Shown here: piece after piece, positions 34,668-44,426 of the stretch | Numbering within the stretch: the first letter of the stretch is position 1 | How the letters are laid out: the number at the start of each line of letters is the position of its first letter | Assembly (NCBI RefSeq): GCF_000819685.1 | Contig: NZ_CDBR01000027.1 | Location: 1-51,753, forward strand | Direction: 5' to 3' | From: Aeromonas allosaccharophila | Lineage (GTDB): Bacteria; Pseudomonadota; Gammaproteobacteria; Enterobacterales; Aeromonadaceae | DNA: 51,753 bases | Notes under the pieces: model-generated | Told to the model about the DNA's origin: nothing | The model's database searches: none | The model's input: only the letters and a program-made list of their open reading frames with translations | Translations under genes and position numbers: made by a program

Positions 34668-36371
34668 ATGATCGAAGTGACCGAGGTTTCCATTGCCGAG
34701 CTGCGTGCCGCGCTCGAATCAGGCCGCACCACAGCGGTCGAACTGGTCAAGGCCTATCTGGCCCGGAGCGAGGCCTACAACGGCCCCGAGACCGCCACCA
34801 AACTCAATGCCGTGGTGGTGCATAATCCCGATGCGCTGAAAGAGGCGCAAGATTCTGACGCCCGCCGCGCCCGTGGCGAAACTCTGGGGCCGCTCGACGG
34901 TATCCCCTACACCGCCAAAGACAGCTATCTGGTCAAGGGGCTGACCGCCGCCTCCGGCAGCCCGGCTTTCAAGGATCTGGTGGCCCAGCGCGATGCCTTT
35001 ACCGTTGAGCGCCTGCGCGCCGCCGGTGCCATCTGCCTTGGCAAAACCAATATGCCGCCGATGGCCAATGGTGGCATGCAGCGCGGCGTCTATGGCCGTG
35101 CCGAGAGCCCCTACAACGCCGACTACCTGACCGCGCCGTTTGCCTCCGGCTCCTCCAATGGTGCCGGTACTGCTACCGCCGCCAGCTTCTCCGCCTTTGG
35201 TCTCGCCGAAGAGACCTGGTCGAGCGGCCGTGGCCCGGCTTCCAACAACGGTCTGTGCGCCTACACCCCGTCCCGTGGCGTCATCTCGGTGCGTGGCAAC
35301 TGGCCGCTGACTCCGACCATGGATGTGGTGGTGCCCTATGCCCGCACCATGGCCGATCTGCTGGAAGTGCTCGACGTAGTGGTCGCCGACGATGCCGACA
35401 CCCGTGGCGATCTGTGGCGCATGCAGCCCTGGGTGCAGCTGCCCAAGGCCTCCGAAGTGCGTCCGGCCTCCTATCTGGATCTGGCAGCCAAGCCTGATGC
35501 CCTCAAGGGCAAGCGCCTCGGCGTGCCGCGCATGTTTATCAACAAGGATGAACTGGCCGGCACCAGCGAAAACCCCGGCATCGGCGGCCCGACCGGTCAG
35601 CGCATCCACACCCGCCCGACCGTGATTGCCCTCTGGGAAGATGCGCGCAAGGCGCTGGAAGCCGCGGGCGCCGAGGTCATCGAGGTGGACCTCCCGCTGG
35701 TCTCCAACTGCGAAGGGGACCGACCCGGTGCGCCGACCGTGTTCAATCGCGGCATCGTGTCACCTGAGTTTCTCAACGACGAGCTGTGGGAGCTCTCCGG
35801 CTGGGCGTTCGACGACTTCCTGCGCGCCAACGGCGATCCCAAGTTGAACAAGCTTGAGGATGTCGATGGGCCGAAGATCTTCCCCCACGATCCGGGCACC
35901 CTGCCGAACCGCGAGGGCGATCTGGCGGCGGGCATGGACGAGTACGTCAATATGGCCAAGCGTGGCCTGAAATCGTGGGACGAGATCGCCACAGTGCCGG
36001 ACGGCCTGCGTGGTCTGGAGAAGACCCGCAAGCTGGATCTGGAGGACTGGATGGACGGGCTCAAGCTCGACGCCGTGCTGTTCCCCACCGTCGCCGACGT
36101 CGCCCCGGCTGATGCGGATGTGAATCCGGCCTCCGCCGATATCGCCTGGAGCAACGGCATCTGGGTTGCCAACGGCAACCTCGCCATTCGCCACCTCGGC
36201 GTGCCGACCGTTACCGTCCCCATGGGCATCATGGCCGATATCGGTATGCCGGTGGGCCTGACCTTCGCCGGTCGCGCCTATGACGACAACAACCTGCTGC
36301 GCTTCGCCTCGGCCTTCGAATCCACCGGCAGCAAGCGTATGGTGCCGCCACGCACGCCGCCGTTGGGGTGA
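34668..36371 (+). CDS. Amidase-signature family hydrolase
   Basis: The product has 567 residues. The Ser-cisSer-Lys triad is recognisable: Lys84 (PYTAKDSY), cis-Ser at 162/163 (ASGSSNGAGTA) and nucleophile Ser186 (EETWSSGRGPAS, aligned with the usual DTGGSIRIPAS). It is longer than typical amidases and the signature is divergent. It is cytosolic, with no signal peptide. The physiological amide is unknown. Its position after aguA permits a role in handling carbamoylputrescine or another amide, but no evidence shows this. AGGAG lies upstream of the start. Confidence 0.85.
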   Translation: MIEVTEVSIAELRAALESGRTTAVELVKAYLARSEAYNGPETATKLNAVVVHNPDALKEAQDSDARRARGETLGPLDGIPYTAKDSYLVKGLTAASGSPAFKDLVAQRDAFTVERLRAAGAICLGKTNMPPMANGGMQRGVYGRAESPYNADYLTAPFASGSSNGAGTATAASFSAFGLAEETWSSGRGPASNNGLCAYTPSRGVISVRGNWPLTPTMDVVVPYARTMADLLEVLDVVVADDADTRGDLWRMQPWVQLPKASEVRPASYLDLAAKPDALKGKRLGVPRMFINKDELAGTSENPGIGGPTGQRIHTRPTVIALWEDARKALEAAGAEVIEVDLPLVSNCEGDRPGAPTVFNRGIVSPEFLNDELWELSGWAFDDFLRANGDPKLNKLEDVDGPKIFPHDPGTLPNREGDLAAGMDEYVNMAKRGLKSWDEIATVPDGLRGLEKTRKLDLEDWMDGLKLDAVLFPTVADVAPADADVNPASADIAWSNGIWVANGNLAIRHLGVPTVTVPMGIMADIGMPVGLTFAGRAYDDNNLLRFASAFESTGSKRMVPPRTPPLG

Positions 36372-36413
36372 TGCGAGGTTGGCGCAGAAAAGGTATGCTC
36401 GTTAGGAAGCGAT

Positions 36414-36446
36414 AAAAACCACCTGCTATGCAGGTGGTTTTTATTT
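36414..36446 (+). terminator. Rho-independent terminator after the amidase
   Basis: A 12-bp stem AAAACCACCTGC/GCAGGTGGTTTT with a TAT loop is followed by a T-rich run. Confidence 0.93.
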
Positions 36447-36835
36447 TAGTTTATTAATATGATTTATTATCTACTCTAGGTTGAAGAGTTTTAGAAATGC
36501 TTTGCTCTACAATTTACAATATTGACTTACTAAGTGGATTGATGTCGCCTTGATTAAATCTAATATTTATGATTGGCTTTTAATTGTTAATTAATGTTTT
36601 TTGAGATTGGTGTTGATATTTAACATGTGCTTTGATTAATTGGTTGCATATTATCTGGGAATGAATTTATTTATGTTATTCTCTCTTGCTTAAATGAGTA
36701 TAAATAGTGAGTTCAATGCATGAAAATTATACCAAATAACTTCAATTTACCATGTAAAATACTCTGCTATTGAATATTCGTTGACTTTGTGTAAATGGCG
36801 ACAACAATTCAGTATCATCTTGTTATCAAGTTCCG
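36447..36835. other. AT-rich stretch without a gene (389 nt)
   Basis: It is very AT-rich compared with both sides, and I see no open frame with a ribosome binding site. It looks like decayed accessory DNA between the core genome and the IS remnant. Multiple TATAAT/TTGATT-like words occur, but at a frequency expected from the composition. Confidence 0.55.
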
Positions 36836-37467
36836 CTAGGGGAGGTGCGAACAAGTCTTTAGTGTGAGATCATGGTTCTACTTGATATCAAGGATGAGGT
36901 TCAGCATGAGTTACCAGCTCACCTTCGTGGACTGCGAGTTAAATGACAAACGCCGTAAAACTCGCAAAGAGGCATTTTTTGCTCGCATGGAAGCTTTGTT
37001 CCCATAGTCAAGGATGCAGGGGGCCATCACGCCCATCTATCCCAAAGTAGCTAACGGGCGTTATCTCCCGGAGTCGATTTCAAAAGTGGCTATACCCATA
37101 GTCTGAAAAGCATGCCAGCCAACGAGCATGACCTCAATCAGGTGGGTCATCTGCTCCATGCAAGGAATCGTTTGTGCTCACCGACGAGAGATGTCAGGGG
37201 GGGAACCGTGAAGAGTTGGCCGATGTGGAAGCTGAGTGGACGATTGCGGTGCGCCTTGGCAAGCTCAAGGAGCTCAAAAAAGTATCCTCGTAACAACAAG
37301 GCGGTAATTGTCTTTGAAAAGCTCAAATCAAATATTTGTGCCTGCGGGGGGCACCCGTTCCCGTTCATCAAACGTCAATTTTGCTTTGTGTTGGAGTAAT
37401 GAAATTTTAAAATGTAGGCATGCTACTCATAAGGGAGGTGCGATCCACTGGTTCGCACCCTCCTTAG
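36836..37467. mobile_element. Degraded IS5-family insertion sequence (624 bp between ends)
   Basis: The left inverted repeat GGGAGGTGCGAACAAG (36840-36855) pairs with the right end (37448-37463, reverse complement GGAGGGTGCGAACCAG), 13 of 16 identical. The flanks are CTAG (36836-36839) and TTAG (37464-37467), fitting the YTAR 4-bp target site duplication of the IS5 group with one change. The interior encodes transposase fragments with stops and a large deletion. A third copy of GGGAGGTGCGA sits at 37433, making a hairpin with the right end. At about half of normal length, it can only move if helped in trans. Confidence 0.82.
36906..37400 (+). pseudogene. IS5-group transposase, decayed
   Basis: ATG 36906 starts [20 protein letters not shown], the IS5 transposase N-terminus, and stops at an amber codon (37005) where Trp is expected (LFP-W). 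The downstream pieces AITPIYPKVANGRY, GYTHSLKSMPANEHDLNQVG, ELADVEAEWTIAVRLGKLKE and EKLKSNICAC...FIKRQFCFV are in several frames. The segment between NGRY and GYTH, which carries much of the DDE core, is deleted. Confidence 0.85.
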
Positions 37468-37491
37468 GAGACAATGCCCCTTCAACTACAA

Positions 37492-37860
37492 TCAACCACG
37501 GCTCACAATCGCATCATTTAGGGAGCGAACAATGGTATCAATATAATTTGGTTCAGTGCTAACCAGCGCCTTATTTTGACCCGCAGCGGTACTCAATATA
37601 ACTGAGTACGTTGTTTTATTTTCTCGCCATATCTTCGCGGCATATGCGAGGATTACTAAACCAGCAACGGTCCACCAACTACCGATGAACATTATGGCAA
37701 CACCAAATAATCCAATTAATATTTCTGCTCCGCGTTGCGGAGTCTGGATCTTACTTTTGACAGATGTAACTGAGTTCATTACGTATGTTTGTCCATTAAC
37801 GATGAATCGACTGTTGCTGACGCTGACTTTATCATCGCTAAAAAAAACTTGTTCTTCCAT
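37492..37860 (-). CDS. DUF6232-type small membrane protein
   Basis: This is a 122-residue protein. An N-terminal beta-rich part (MEEQVFFSDDKVSVSNSRFI, VNGQTYVMNSVTSVK) is followed by two hydrophobic helices (about 44-62 and 64-76: ILIGLFGVAIMFIGSWWTVA, GLVILAYAA) and a C-terminal cytosolic part ending in an NYIDTIVRSLNDAI helix. This is the DUF6232 layout, found in genes of unknown function that are common in accessory DNA. It is AT-rich, adjacent to the IS remnant, and probably acquired. Confidence 0.75.
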   Translation of the reverse strand: MEEQVFFSDDKVSVSNSRFIVNGQTYVMNSVTSVKSKIQTPQRGAEILIGLFGVAIMFIGSWWTVAGLVILAYAAKIWRENKTTYSVILSTAAGQNKALVSTEPNYIDTIVRSLNDAIVSRG

Positions 37861-38334
37861 ACATCACTCCATAAAAAGTAAATTAGTTTTCTACGATATA
37901 AAATAACACCAAGATTTTTAATTTCAACTTCAATCTCAAAGAAATGAATTTTAATTATCGGGAACGAAATCTGGCCCCCCACCTTTTTAACTGGGACGTT
38001 ACGTACCGAAATCTCGGGCATCGGCCTTTTCCTTTATGCACTTCGATGGGAGATTACGCGATATCAGGGACGTAGACTCAATTAGTGAAGCGCATTCGGA
38101 CGATCGCGAAAGGGGGGGGCCAGGAGGCCGTTGACATCCAAGAGGGCATGCCTGTCTTGCCATGACTCGGTGCGCAGCGGTAAACGGACGGTTACGCTGC
38201 GCTAATCGTCCCTACAGCAAGGCGCTGATTGCATGCTCTGACCATTTCCCTCCCTCCACCCTGCGCACCGTAAATCGCCATCTTTGTCGTGGTTCGCCGC
38301 CGATTCCCCCTGATTTTTCTGAATTCCCCCTGAC
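37861..38334. other. Intergenic accessory boundary with hairpin repeats
   Basis: The AT-rich half (37861-38040) holds the DUF6232 promoter side. The rest contains the repeat at 38071-38121 and a second palindromic block near 38170-38216 (GCGCAGCGGTAA and TTACGCTGCGC arms). No gene is supported. A weak minus-strand frame from 38021 was rejected. Confidence 0.5.
38071..38121 (+). repeat. Dispersed hairpin repeat, right copy
   Basis: It matches the left copy (441-488, opposite strand) at about 33 of 40 positions, and like it is followed by a G run (G8 at 38112-38119). The CGTAG, GAAGCG, ATTCGGAC and ATCGCGAA blocks are shared. Confidence 0.55.
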
Positions 38335-38350
38335 TTCACCCAGACTTCAC
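38335..38350 (+). promoter_or_regulatory. CreB/BlrA tag upstream of cphA
   Basis: TTCAC-N6-TTCAC is the direct-repeat tag bound by CreB (called BlrA in Aeromonas), the response regulator that induces Aeromonas beta-lactamases. It lies 107-122 nt before the cphA start, with a TATCTT -10-like word further down. Confidence 0.8.
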
Positions 38351-38402
38351 AGAACCTCATTTTCCCCTCACAAATCCCCCGTATCTTCTGCCCACTGCTT
38401 AA

Positions 38403-39221
<819 letters not shown>

Positions 39222-39288
39222 CCGCTGCGCGACAGACTGGCAGCAAGCCTTGCCATTGCTGCAATCAGCAGCCATAACGGCACACCAC

Positions 39289-39323
39289 AAAACGCCCGCT
39301 TTCAGGAAATAAGCGGGTGTTTT
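39289..39323 (+). terminator. Terminator after cphA
   Basis: The stem AAAACGCCCGCTT/AAGCGGGTGTTTT includes a G-T pair and is followed by GCATT. Confidence 0.75.
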
Positions 39324-39436
39324 GCATTGGCGGCTTTTTTGGTGGCTGTGAGTGCGTGGCATTAACGCTGTTCAAGGGAGGTGGGCTTTCATAAGATGGC
39401 CCTCTCTCTTTTCCCTGAAAGTTATCCATTTTCGTT

Positions 39437-40708
39437 ATGCAATACGCCTCTCTCGCGCGCCTCAAGCAGGCCTTTATCACCGGGATGTGGGCCTCGCTGG
39501 TCAGCATCGTTATTGGCTTCGCCTTCAAGGTGTGGCTGGCGCAGTGGGTCGCCAAGGGGGAGCTGGCGCTGTTCAACAGCGTGGTCGATTTGATCTCCCT
39601 CTCCTTTATCCTGATGACAGGTTTTCGCTCCTCCATGGTGGTGAGCTACTCCCAGACCAAAAACGATCGGGACATCATCAATATCTTCCGCTACTTCCTC
39701 ATCGGCATCGTGCTGCTCACCTGGGGGGCTGTGATCCCCTATATCAAGCACGGGCTCCATATCCGGGTGGAGTATCTGCAACTGGTGGGGGTCATCTTCG
39801 GGTTGGGGCTCAAGGTCTACTTCACCAATCTGGTGGCCATGTACCGGATGTATACGCTCTCCAACCGGGTCACCTGGCTGGAGCCGCTGGCCAATGGTCT
39901 GCTGTTTATGGCCTGCTACTTTGGACTCGGGATGGATGCGCTCGCCTCGCTCTTCTACGGGCTGACCTTCTCGTCGCTCGCTATCGCCGGTTTTATGTAT
40001 ATTGCGCGCCGCCGGGCCATCGCCACCAGGCCGCTCGCCAAGGTGGCGCTCGGCCCCGAGATGGTGAGCTATGTGAAGAAGAGCTTTACCGCATCCCTGG
40101 AGGCGGGAGCCAGCATCCTGATGATTTACATCACTGTGCTGCTCACCATCCGCCACTTCAGCATCGACGAGCTGGGGGATTTTCAGGTAGTGGTGCGCCC
40201 CATCTTCACCTATATGACCACCTTGTTTGTCTTCCCCATCTACCGCTTTGTGCTGCCTGAGCTGGCGGTCAATCTGCGCAATGGCGACCACCGCCAGATC
40301 AGGATGATACGGCGCTGGATCTTCCGCCTCTCCGCCATCGTCAGTCTGGCCTTCTTTGGCTTGATGCTGCTGGCGGGCAAGCCGCTGGTGTTGCTGTTCT
40401 TCCCCGCCGACTACGTGGGGGCGGTGCCTGTGCTGTTCCACTTCTCCATCTTCTTCATCTTTATGATGCTCAACGGCTATCAGCTCGCCTATATCAAGGC
40501 TCACGGCCACTTTACCCGGAGTTTGCTGATCCGGCTGGCTGGCATAGTGGCGCTGGTTGCCGCCTACTATCTGGTGGCCGAGTTCACCGCCAACGTGGTG
40601 GCGATTATCGTGGCGCTGGGCCTCGGTTATATGGTGATGTTTATCCTCTCGACCCTGGCAGAGCGGCAGATCTTGCGATCCCTGCCACTGGTGCTGGCGA
40701 CCCGCTAG
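39437..40708 (+). CDS. Polysaccharide flippase-like membrane protein (MOP superfamily)
   Basis: The product has 423 residues with about 12 hydrophobic helices. The N-terminus, FITGMWASLVSIVIGFAFKV, plus a VVSYSQTKND loop and VRPIFTYMTTLFVFPIYRF, resembles Wzx/MATE-type oligosaccharide translocases. It would move lipid-linked sugars across the inner membrane. It stands alone, with no glycosyltransferase or polymerase genes nearby. No clear Shine-Dalgarno precedes ATG 39437, so the start could be slightly different. Confidence 0.78.
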   Translation: MQYASLARLKQAFITGMWASLVSIVIGFAFKVWLAQWVAKGELALFNSVVDLISLSFILMTGFRSSMVVSYSQTKNDRDIINIFRYFLIGIVLLTWGAVIPYIKHGLHIRVEYLQLVGVIFGLGLKVYFTNLVAMYRMYTLSNRVTWLEPLANGLLFMACYFGLGMDALASLFYGLTFSSLAIAGFMYIARRRAIATRPLAKVALGPEMVSYVKKSFTASLEAGASILMIYITVLLTIRHFSIDELGDFQVVVRPIFTYMTTLFVFPIYRFVLPELAVNLRNGDHRQIRMIRRWIFRLSAIVSLAFFGLMLLAGKPLVLLFFPADYVGAVPVLFHFSIFFIFMMLNGYQLAYIKAHGHFTRSLLIRLAGIVALVAAYYLVAEFTANVVAIIVALGLGYMVMFILSTLAERQILRSLPLVLATR

Positions 40709-40745
40709 GGTGCTACTCGCCAAGAGCAGGCTCCTGTCAGATAAC

Positions 40746-40772
40746 AAAAAACGCCCGTGCGGGCGTTTTTTT
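40746..40772. terminator. Bidirectional rho-independent terminator
   Basis: AACGCCCG-TG-CGGGCGTT is flanked by A-rich and T7 runs. It lies between the convergent flippase and helicase genes. Confidence 0.92.
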
Positions 40773-40791
40773 ATTGGCGGCGCTGGGCGGC

Positions 40792-42039
40792 TTAACGCTT
40801 GCCCTTGCCCCCCTTGCTGCCTGCGAGGGCCTGCTTTCTGGCGCGCTGCTTCTGGGCCGCCTTGCGGTTGCGGCGCGGCTCGGGCTCGAAGCGGGTGAGA
40901 TCTGGCTCAAAACCGGGAAACCACTGCTGGGGCAAACGGGCGTCGAGTACAGCTTCCACCTTCTCCAACAGCGGTGCATCTTCCGGGCTGAACAGGGTAA
41001 TGGCGAGCCCCTTGTTGCCGGCGCGGCCGGTGCGACCGATACGGTGGACGTAATCCTCGGCCACAAACGGGAACTCGAGGTTAATCACGTAGTTGAGATC
41101 CGTGATATCGAGGCCGCGGGCTGCCACATCGGTGGCGACCAGTGCCTGCAGGGTGCCGGCGCGAAACTCCAGCAGCACTTTTTCACGCGCGCTTTGCGAC
41201 AGATCGCCGTGGAAGGCCAGCGCATTGATGCCTGCTTTGCCGAGCTGCTGGGCCAGCTTGTCAGCCCCCTGTCGGGTGCGGCTGAAGATCAGCGCCGGTG
41301 CCCACCCTTTCACTTTCAGCATATGTTCGACCAGCGCCAGCTTGCGATCGCTATCTACCGTGTAGACCCGCTGCTCCACCTCGGCTGCCGTGGTGTTGCG
41401 CGGTGCCACTTCAATCAGCTCGGGGTCGCGTAGCAGCACCTTGCTCAAAGCAAACAGGTTGTCGTCGCAGGTGGCGGAGAAGAGCAGGGTCTGGCGATCC
41501 GCCGGGAGCTGTTTTAGCAGCGCCTTGATCTCGTCCATAAAGCCCATGTCGAGCATGCGATCCGCCTCGTCAAACACCAGATGGCGCAGGCTATCCCGGC
41601 TCAATGCCCCCTGACGCAGATGGTCGAGCAGACGGCCCGGGGTGGCGATCAGGATATCCACCCCGGCTTGAAGCGCCTCTACCTGAGCCGCGATACTCAC
41701 CCCGCCGTAGACCAGCGTGCTGGTGAGACCGGTGCCCTGGCCGTAGCGCGCCACGCTCTCGGCGACCTGCACCGCCAGCTCGCGGGTCGGCACCAGCACC
41801 AGCGCGCGGATCGGGCGGGGCTCTGCTTGTGGCTGTTGTAGCAGCTGCTCCAGCAGCGGCAGCACAAAGGCGGCGGTCTTGCCGGTGCCGGTCTGGGCGC
41901 CGGCCATCAGATCCCGCCCTGCCAGAATGACGGGGATGGCGCGAGCCTGGATGGGGGTCGGTGCGGCATAGCCGAGTTCGGTCAGAGTCTGCTGCAGACG
42001 GGGGGAGAGGGCCAGTTCGGCAAAGGAGGCAATGGACAT
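40792..42039 (-). CDS. DEAD-box RNA helicase (RhlE-like)
   Basis: The product has 415 residues. The Q-motif PTPIQARAIP, Walker A AQTGTGKT, PTRELA, DEAD in VFDEADRMLDMGF, SAT, VATDVAARGLDI and HRIGRTGR are all present in order. A short basic C-terminal tail (RRNRKAAQKQRARKQ...) probably binds RNA. It remodels RNA structures or ribosome assembly intermediates in the cytosol. Relatives are RhlE and SrmB; which orthologue it is was not decided. The start at 42039 matches the usual short N-terminus, with an AGGA-poor leader. Confidence 0.93.
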   Translation of the reverse strand: MSIASFAELALSPRLQQTLTELGYAAPTPIQARAIPVILAGRDLMAGAQTGTGKTAAFVLPLLEQLLQQPQAEPRPIRALVLVPTRELAVQVAESVARYGQGTGLTSTLVYGGVSIAAQVEALQAGVDILIATPGRLLDHLRQGALSRDSLRHLVFDEADRMLDMGFMDEIKALLKQLPADRQTLLFSATCDDNLFALSKVLLRDPELIEVAPRNTTAAEVEQRVYTVDSDRKLALVEHMLKVKGWAPALIFSRTRQGADKLAQQLGKAGINALAFHGDLSQSAREKVLLEFRAGTLQALVATDVAARGLDITDLNYVINLEFPFVAEDYVHRIGRTGRAGNKGLAITLFSPEDAPLLEKVEAVLDARLPQQWFPGFEPDLTRFEPEPRRNRKAAQKQRARKQALAGSKGGKGKR

Positions 42040-42137
42040 AGAAGGCACCAGTAGGGGGTTATCGCGGCCAGCGGCCACAACGACACAATCATCGTGGCCG
42101 CGATGGTAACAGATGCGGGGGGATCGGCAGAAGGCGG

Positions 42138-43637
42138 CTATGCCTCTGCGTCGTCCGGCAACGGGCGGATCAGCCGGATCGTCTTGCCCTCGTAGCAGGC
42201 GATGTTGTGCTTGCCGTGCTGTTTGACGTGGTAGAGCAGCTCGTCGGCGAGATGCACCGCCTCGGTGACGGTGAGGTAGTCGCGAATGCGGATCACCCCG
42301 GCGGAGAAGGTGATGGGGGTGGGCAGCTCGGGGATCCCCAATGGCCGATCCAGCAGGCGACCAGCGGAGTGGATCATCATCTCGTCATCCTCCATCCCCT
42401 TGAACAGCACGATAAACTCCTCGCCGCCCCAACGGATGGCGCTGTCCACCTTGCGGATATTGCTTCTGAGGTGGCGGGCAAAGGCGACCAGTGCCAGATC
42501 CCCGACGCTATGGCCATAGGTATCGTTGATCGACTTGAAGTTGTCGATATCGAGGATCATCAGGTAGTCGTGCTCGTGGAGCAGACTCTGGCAGAGCACA
42601 TCTCTGCGTGGCAGCCGGGTCAGGTGGTCGGTGTGCGCCAGGGTGCGCAGCCGCAGGTAGATCTGCTTCCAGGCCACCATGCCCATCAACAGCACGATGA
42701 GATAGACCTTGAAGGCCGCACTTTGCAGGGCCAGCTTGACGAAATCAAACCAGCTGTAGGACCACTTCAGATAGAGATCATCCCCCGCCTTGGTGCGCAT
42801 AAAGGGTTTGCTCAGGCAGAGATGCTTCGGGCGGCAGGGCTCGGCGGCTTCAAACGATATGTTGGTGCGGGTCGGGTTGATGGTGTCGAAGGGTCGCAGC
42901 ACATCGTTAAATGCTTCATCGACGGCGATGTCGATACCGAGCAGCCCGTATTTGTAACCGCCGCGCCCCGACTGATGAATGAAGGGGAAGTACATCACTA
43001 TGGTGTTGCGCATGCTGAAGCTGTCGATCTCGATATCGGAGACAAAGGCCTCATCGGCGCTGCACAAGGGGCGGCCGGGGGCAAAGCTGGCGCAACCGAA
43101 GTAGTGATACCAGGCGGGCAGGGTCATCAGATCCACCTTGATCGGCGCCAGTCTGGTGGGTAGCACATTGTTGTCGGCAACCATGCCGATCAGCCGGTAG
43201 TCATTCCAGATGGTGTAGATGTTGATCACCTCCGGATAGGAGAGGGCATAGCGGAAGGTGTTGAGGAGATTGGCAGCCGGGTATTGCAGCGGAATATCGG
43301 CAAAGCGGTATTTGCTTTTGAGGTCATACCCGTAGAGATAGTCGCTGCCGACGCTATTCGGGGGCGGTGGCTGATCGAGCAGATGGTGTTGTGCCAGATA
43401 GCTGGTGATGTTCTCCACCTTGAGGATCTTGGCTCGCTGGTAGAAGACCTCGAACACGTTCTTCTGTCTGGCGGTGATGAGATCCATGTCGTGCTGGATA
43501 GTGAGATAGGTGTAGTAGAAGACAGTGCCCAGCCCGGTCAGGGCGAGCAGGGCCAATCCGGCCACTTTGACGATGAACTGGCGAGCAAACGCGGATGGCC
43601 AGCGCAAGGCTGGGGGATTACCTGAAAATAAGGTCAT
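42138..43637 (-). CDS. Membrane-bound diguanylate cyclase with periplasmic sensor
   Basis: The product has 499 residues. It has a TM helix at about 24-45, a periplasmic sensor of about 230 residues (Cache-like, with the disulfide candidates GCASFAPGRPLC and CRPKHLC), and a second TM near 295-315. The GGDEF domain follows (about 335-480) with active-site GGEEF, the DIDNFKSINDTYGHSVGD block, and the RxxD I-site (RKVD, five residues before the GGEEF). It makes c-di-GMP from two GTP and should be feedback inhibited. The start at 43637 was chosen to place TM1 near the N-terminus. The ligand is unknown. Confidence 0.92.
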   Translation of the reverse strand: MTLFSGNPPALRWPSAFARQFIVKVAGLALLALTGLGTVFYYTYLTIQHDMDLITARQKNVFEVFYQRAKILKVENITSYLAQHHLLDQPPPPNSVGSDYLYGYDLKSKYRFADIPLQYPAANLLNTFRYALSYPEVINIYTIWNDYRLIGMVADNNVLPTRLAPIKVDLMTLPAWYHYFGCASFAPGRPLCSADEAFVSDIEIDSFSMRNTIVMYFPFIHQSGRGGYKYGLLGIDIAVDEAFNDVLRPFDTINPTRTNISFEAAEPCRPKHLCLSKPFMRTKAGDDLYLKWSYSWFDFVKLALQSAAFKVYLIVLLMGMVAWKQIYLRLRTLAHTDHLTRLPRRDVLCQSLLHEHDYLMILDIDNFKSINDTYGHSVGDLALVAFARHLRSNIRKVDSAIRWGGEEFIVLFKGMEDDEMMIHSAGRLLDRPLGIPELPTPITFSAGVIRIRDYLTVTEAVHLADELLYHVKQHGKHNIACYEGKTIRLIRPLPDDAEA

Positions 43638-43763
43638 AGGTGTCTGGGTGCAGTACCGATAGGGGCGCGGGCGCCATACGGGCAAAGTATACGCGAAGGA
43701 AATCCCGACAGGATCCACCGACAAACCTTGCCAGAAGCTGAAGCCCTCACCACTTATTTATCC

Positions 43764-44228
43764 CTACTCCACAATCAGCACGCTCTCGCTGGCCAGATGG
43801 TGCAGCCACTCCCTGACGATCAGCAGCACGGCCGCAAAGTGCTCGTCGCGGGGCAGCAAGCTGGCGGCGAGGGGATCCCCTTCCGCCATGGCGGCCAGCT
43901 GGCCAAAGGCTTGCTCCACCAGATCCCGGTCGAGCTGGTTGTCCCCCAGCACTTCGGCCAGCGACGGCTGGCTGCGCAGGGTCAGCTGCAAGCCGGGCGG
44001 GATCTGCGGGGCGATGCGCATCAGCTCATCTTCCACCACCATGATGGCCCGCTCCAGTTCGAGCGGGGTGGGTGGCGCATTGCGAAACGGTCTGGGCTGG
44101 ATGGCGTGGGTGCCAAAGGCCAGCAGGTAGTGTGACGGGGCCGCATCTGGCTGGCTTAGCCAGACCTGGCTGCTCTGTTCACCAATCTCCAGCAGCAGGG
44201 TCATCATCTCCGGTACGGGTTGTGTCAT
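43764..44228 (-). CDS. Conserved-looking hypothetical protein
   Basis: This is a 154-residue acidic cytosolic protein with no signal peptide or membrane segment. The N-terminal half is beta-alpha (MMTLLLEIGEQSSQVWLSQP, HYLLAFGTHAIQPRPFRNAP); the C-terminal half is helical (LDRDLVEQAFGQLAAMAEGD). AGGAGCT at 8 nt spacing supports ATG 44228. I do not recognise the family. It is divergent from the SAM-hydrolase-type gene. Confidence 0.7.
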   Translation of the reverse strand: MTQPVPEMMTLLLEIGEQSSQVWLSQPDAAPSHYLLAFGTHAIQPRPFRNAPPTPLELERAIMVVEDELMRIAPQIPPGLQLTLRSQPSLAEVLGDNQLDRDLVEQAFGQLAAMAEGDPLAASLLPRDEHFAAVLLIVREWLHHLASESVLIVE

Positions 44229-44426
44229 GGTGCTGAGCTCCTGTATTGTAAACGTTTTCCAATTCTGCCTTTGATACCCCCGCTGTCGCCGTTTGGCGAG
44301 CACAATTTCTGCGAGTCGTCCCTCACTTTGTTGCAAACCCCTTGCAAAAAAATCCATTGGTGGCAGTCTGGATGTCTAAATGGCTGTTGCCGTTTCGTTA
44401 TCCTCAGATGATTCAGGAGTTCAGAT

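Noticed and set aside
37779..38021. 80-codon minus-strand frame overlapping the DUF6232 gene
   Set aside because: It has an AAGGA-like leader, but no recognisable domain, and it overlaps the better-supported gene. It may be a relic.
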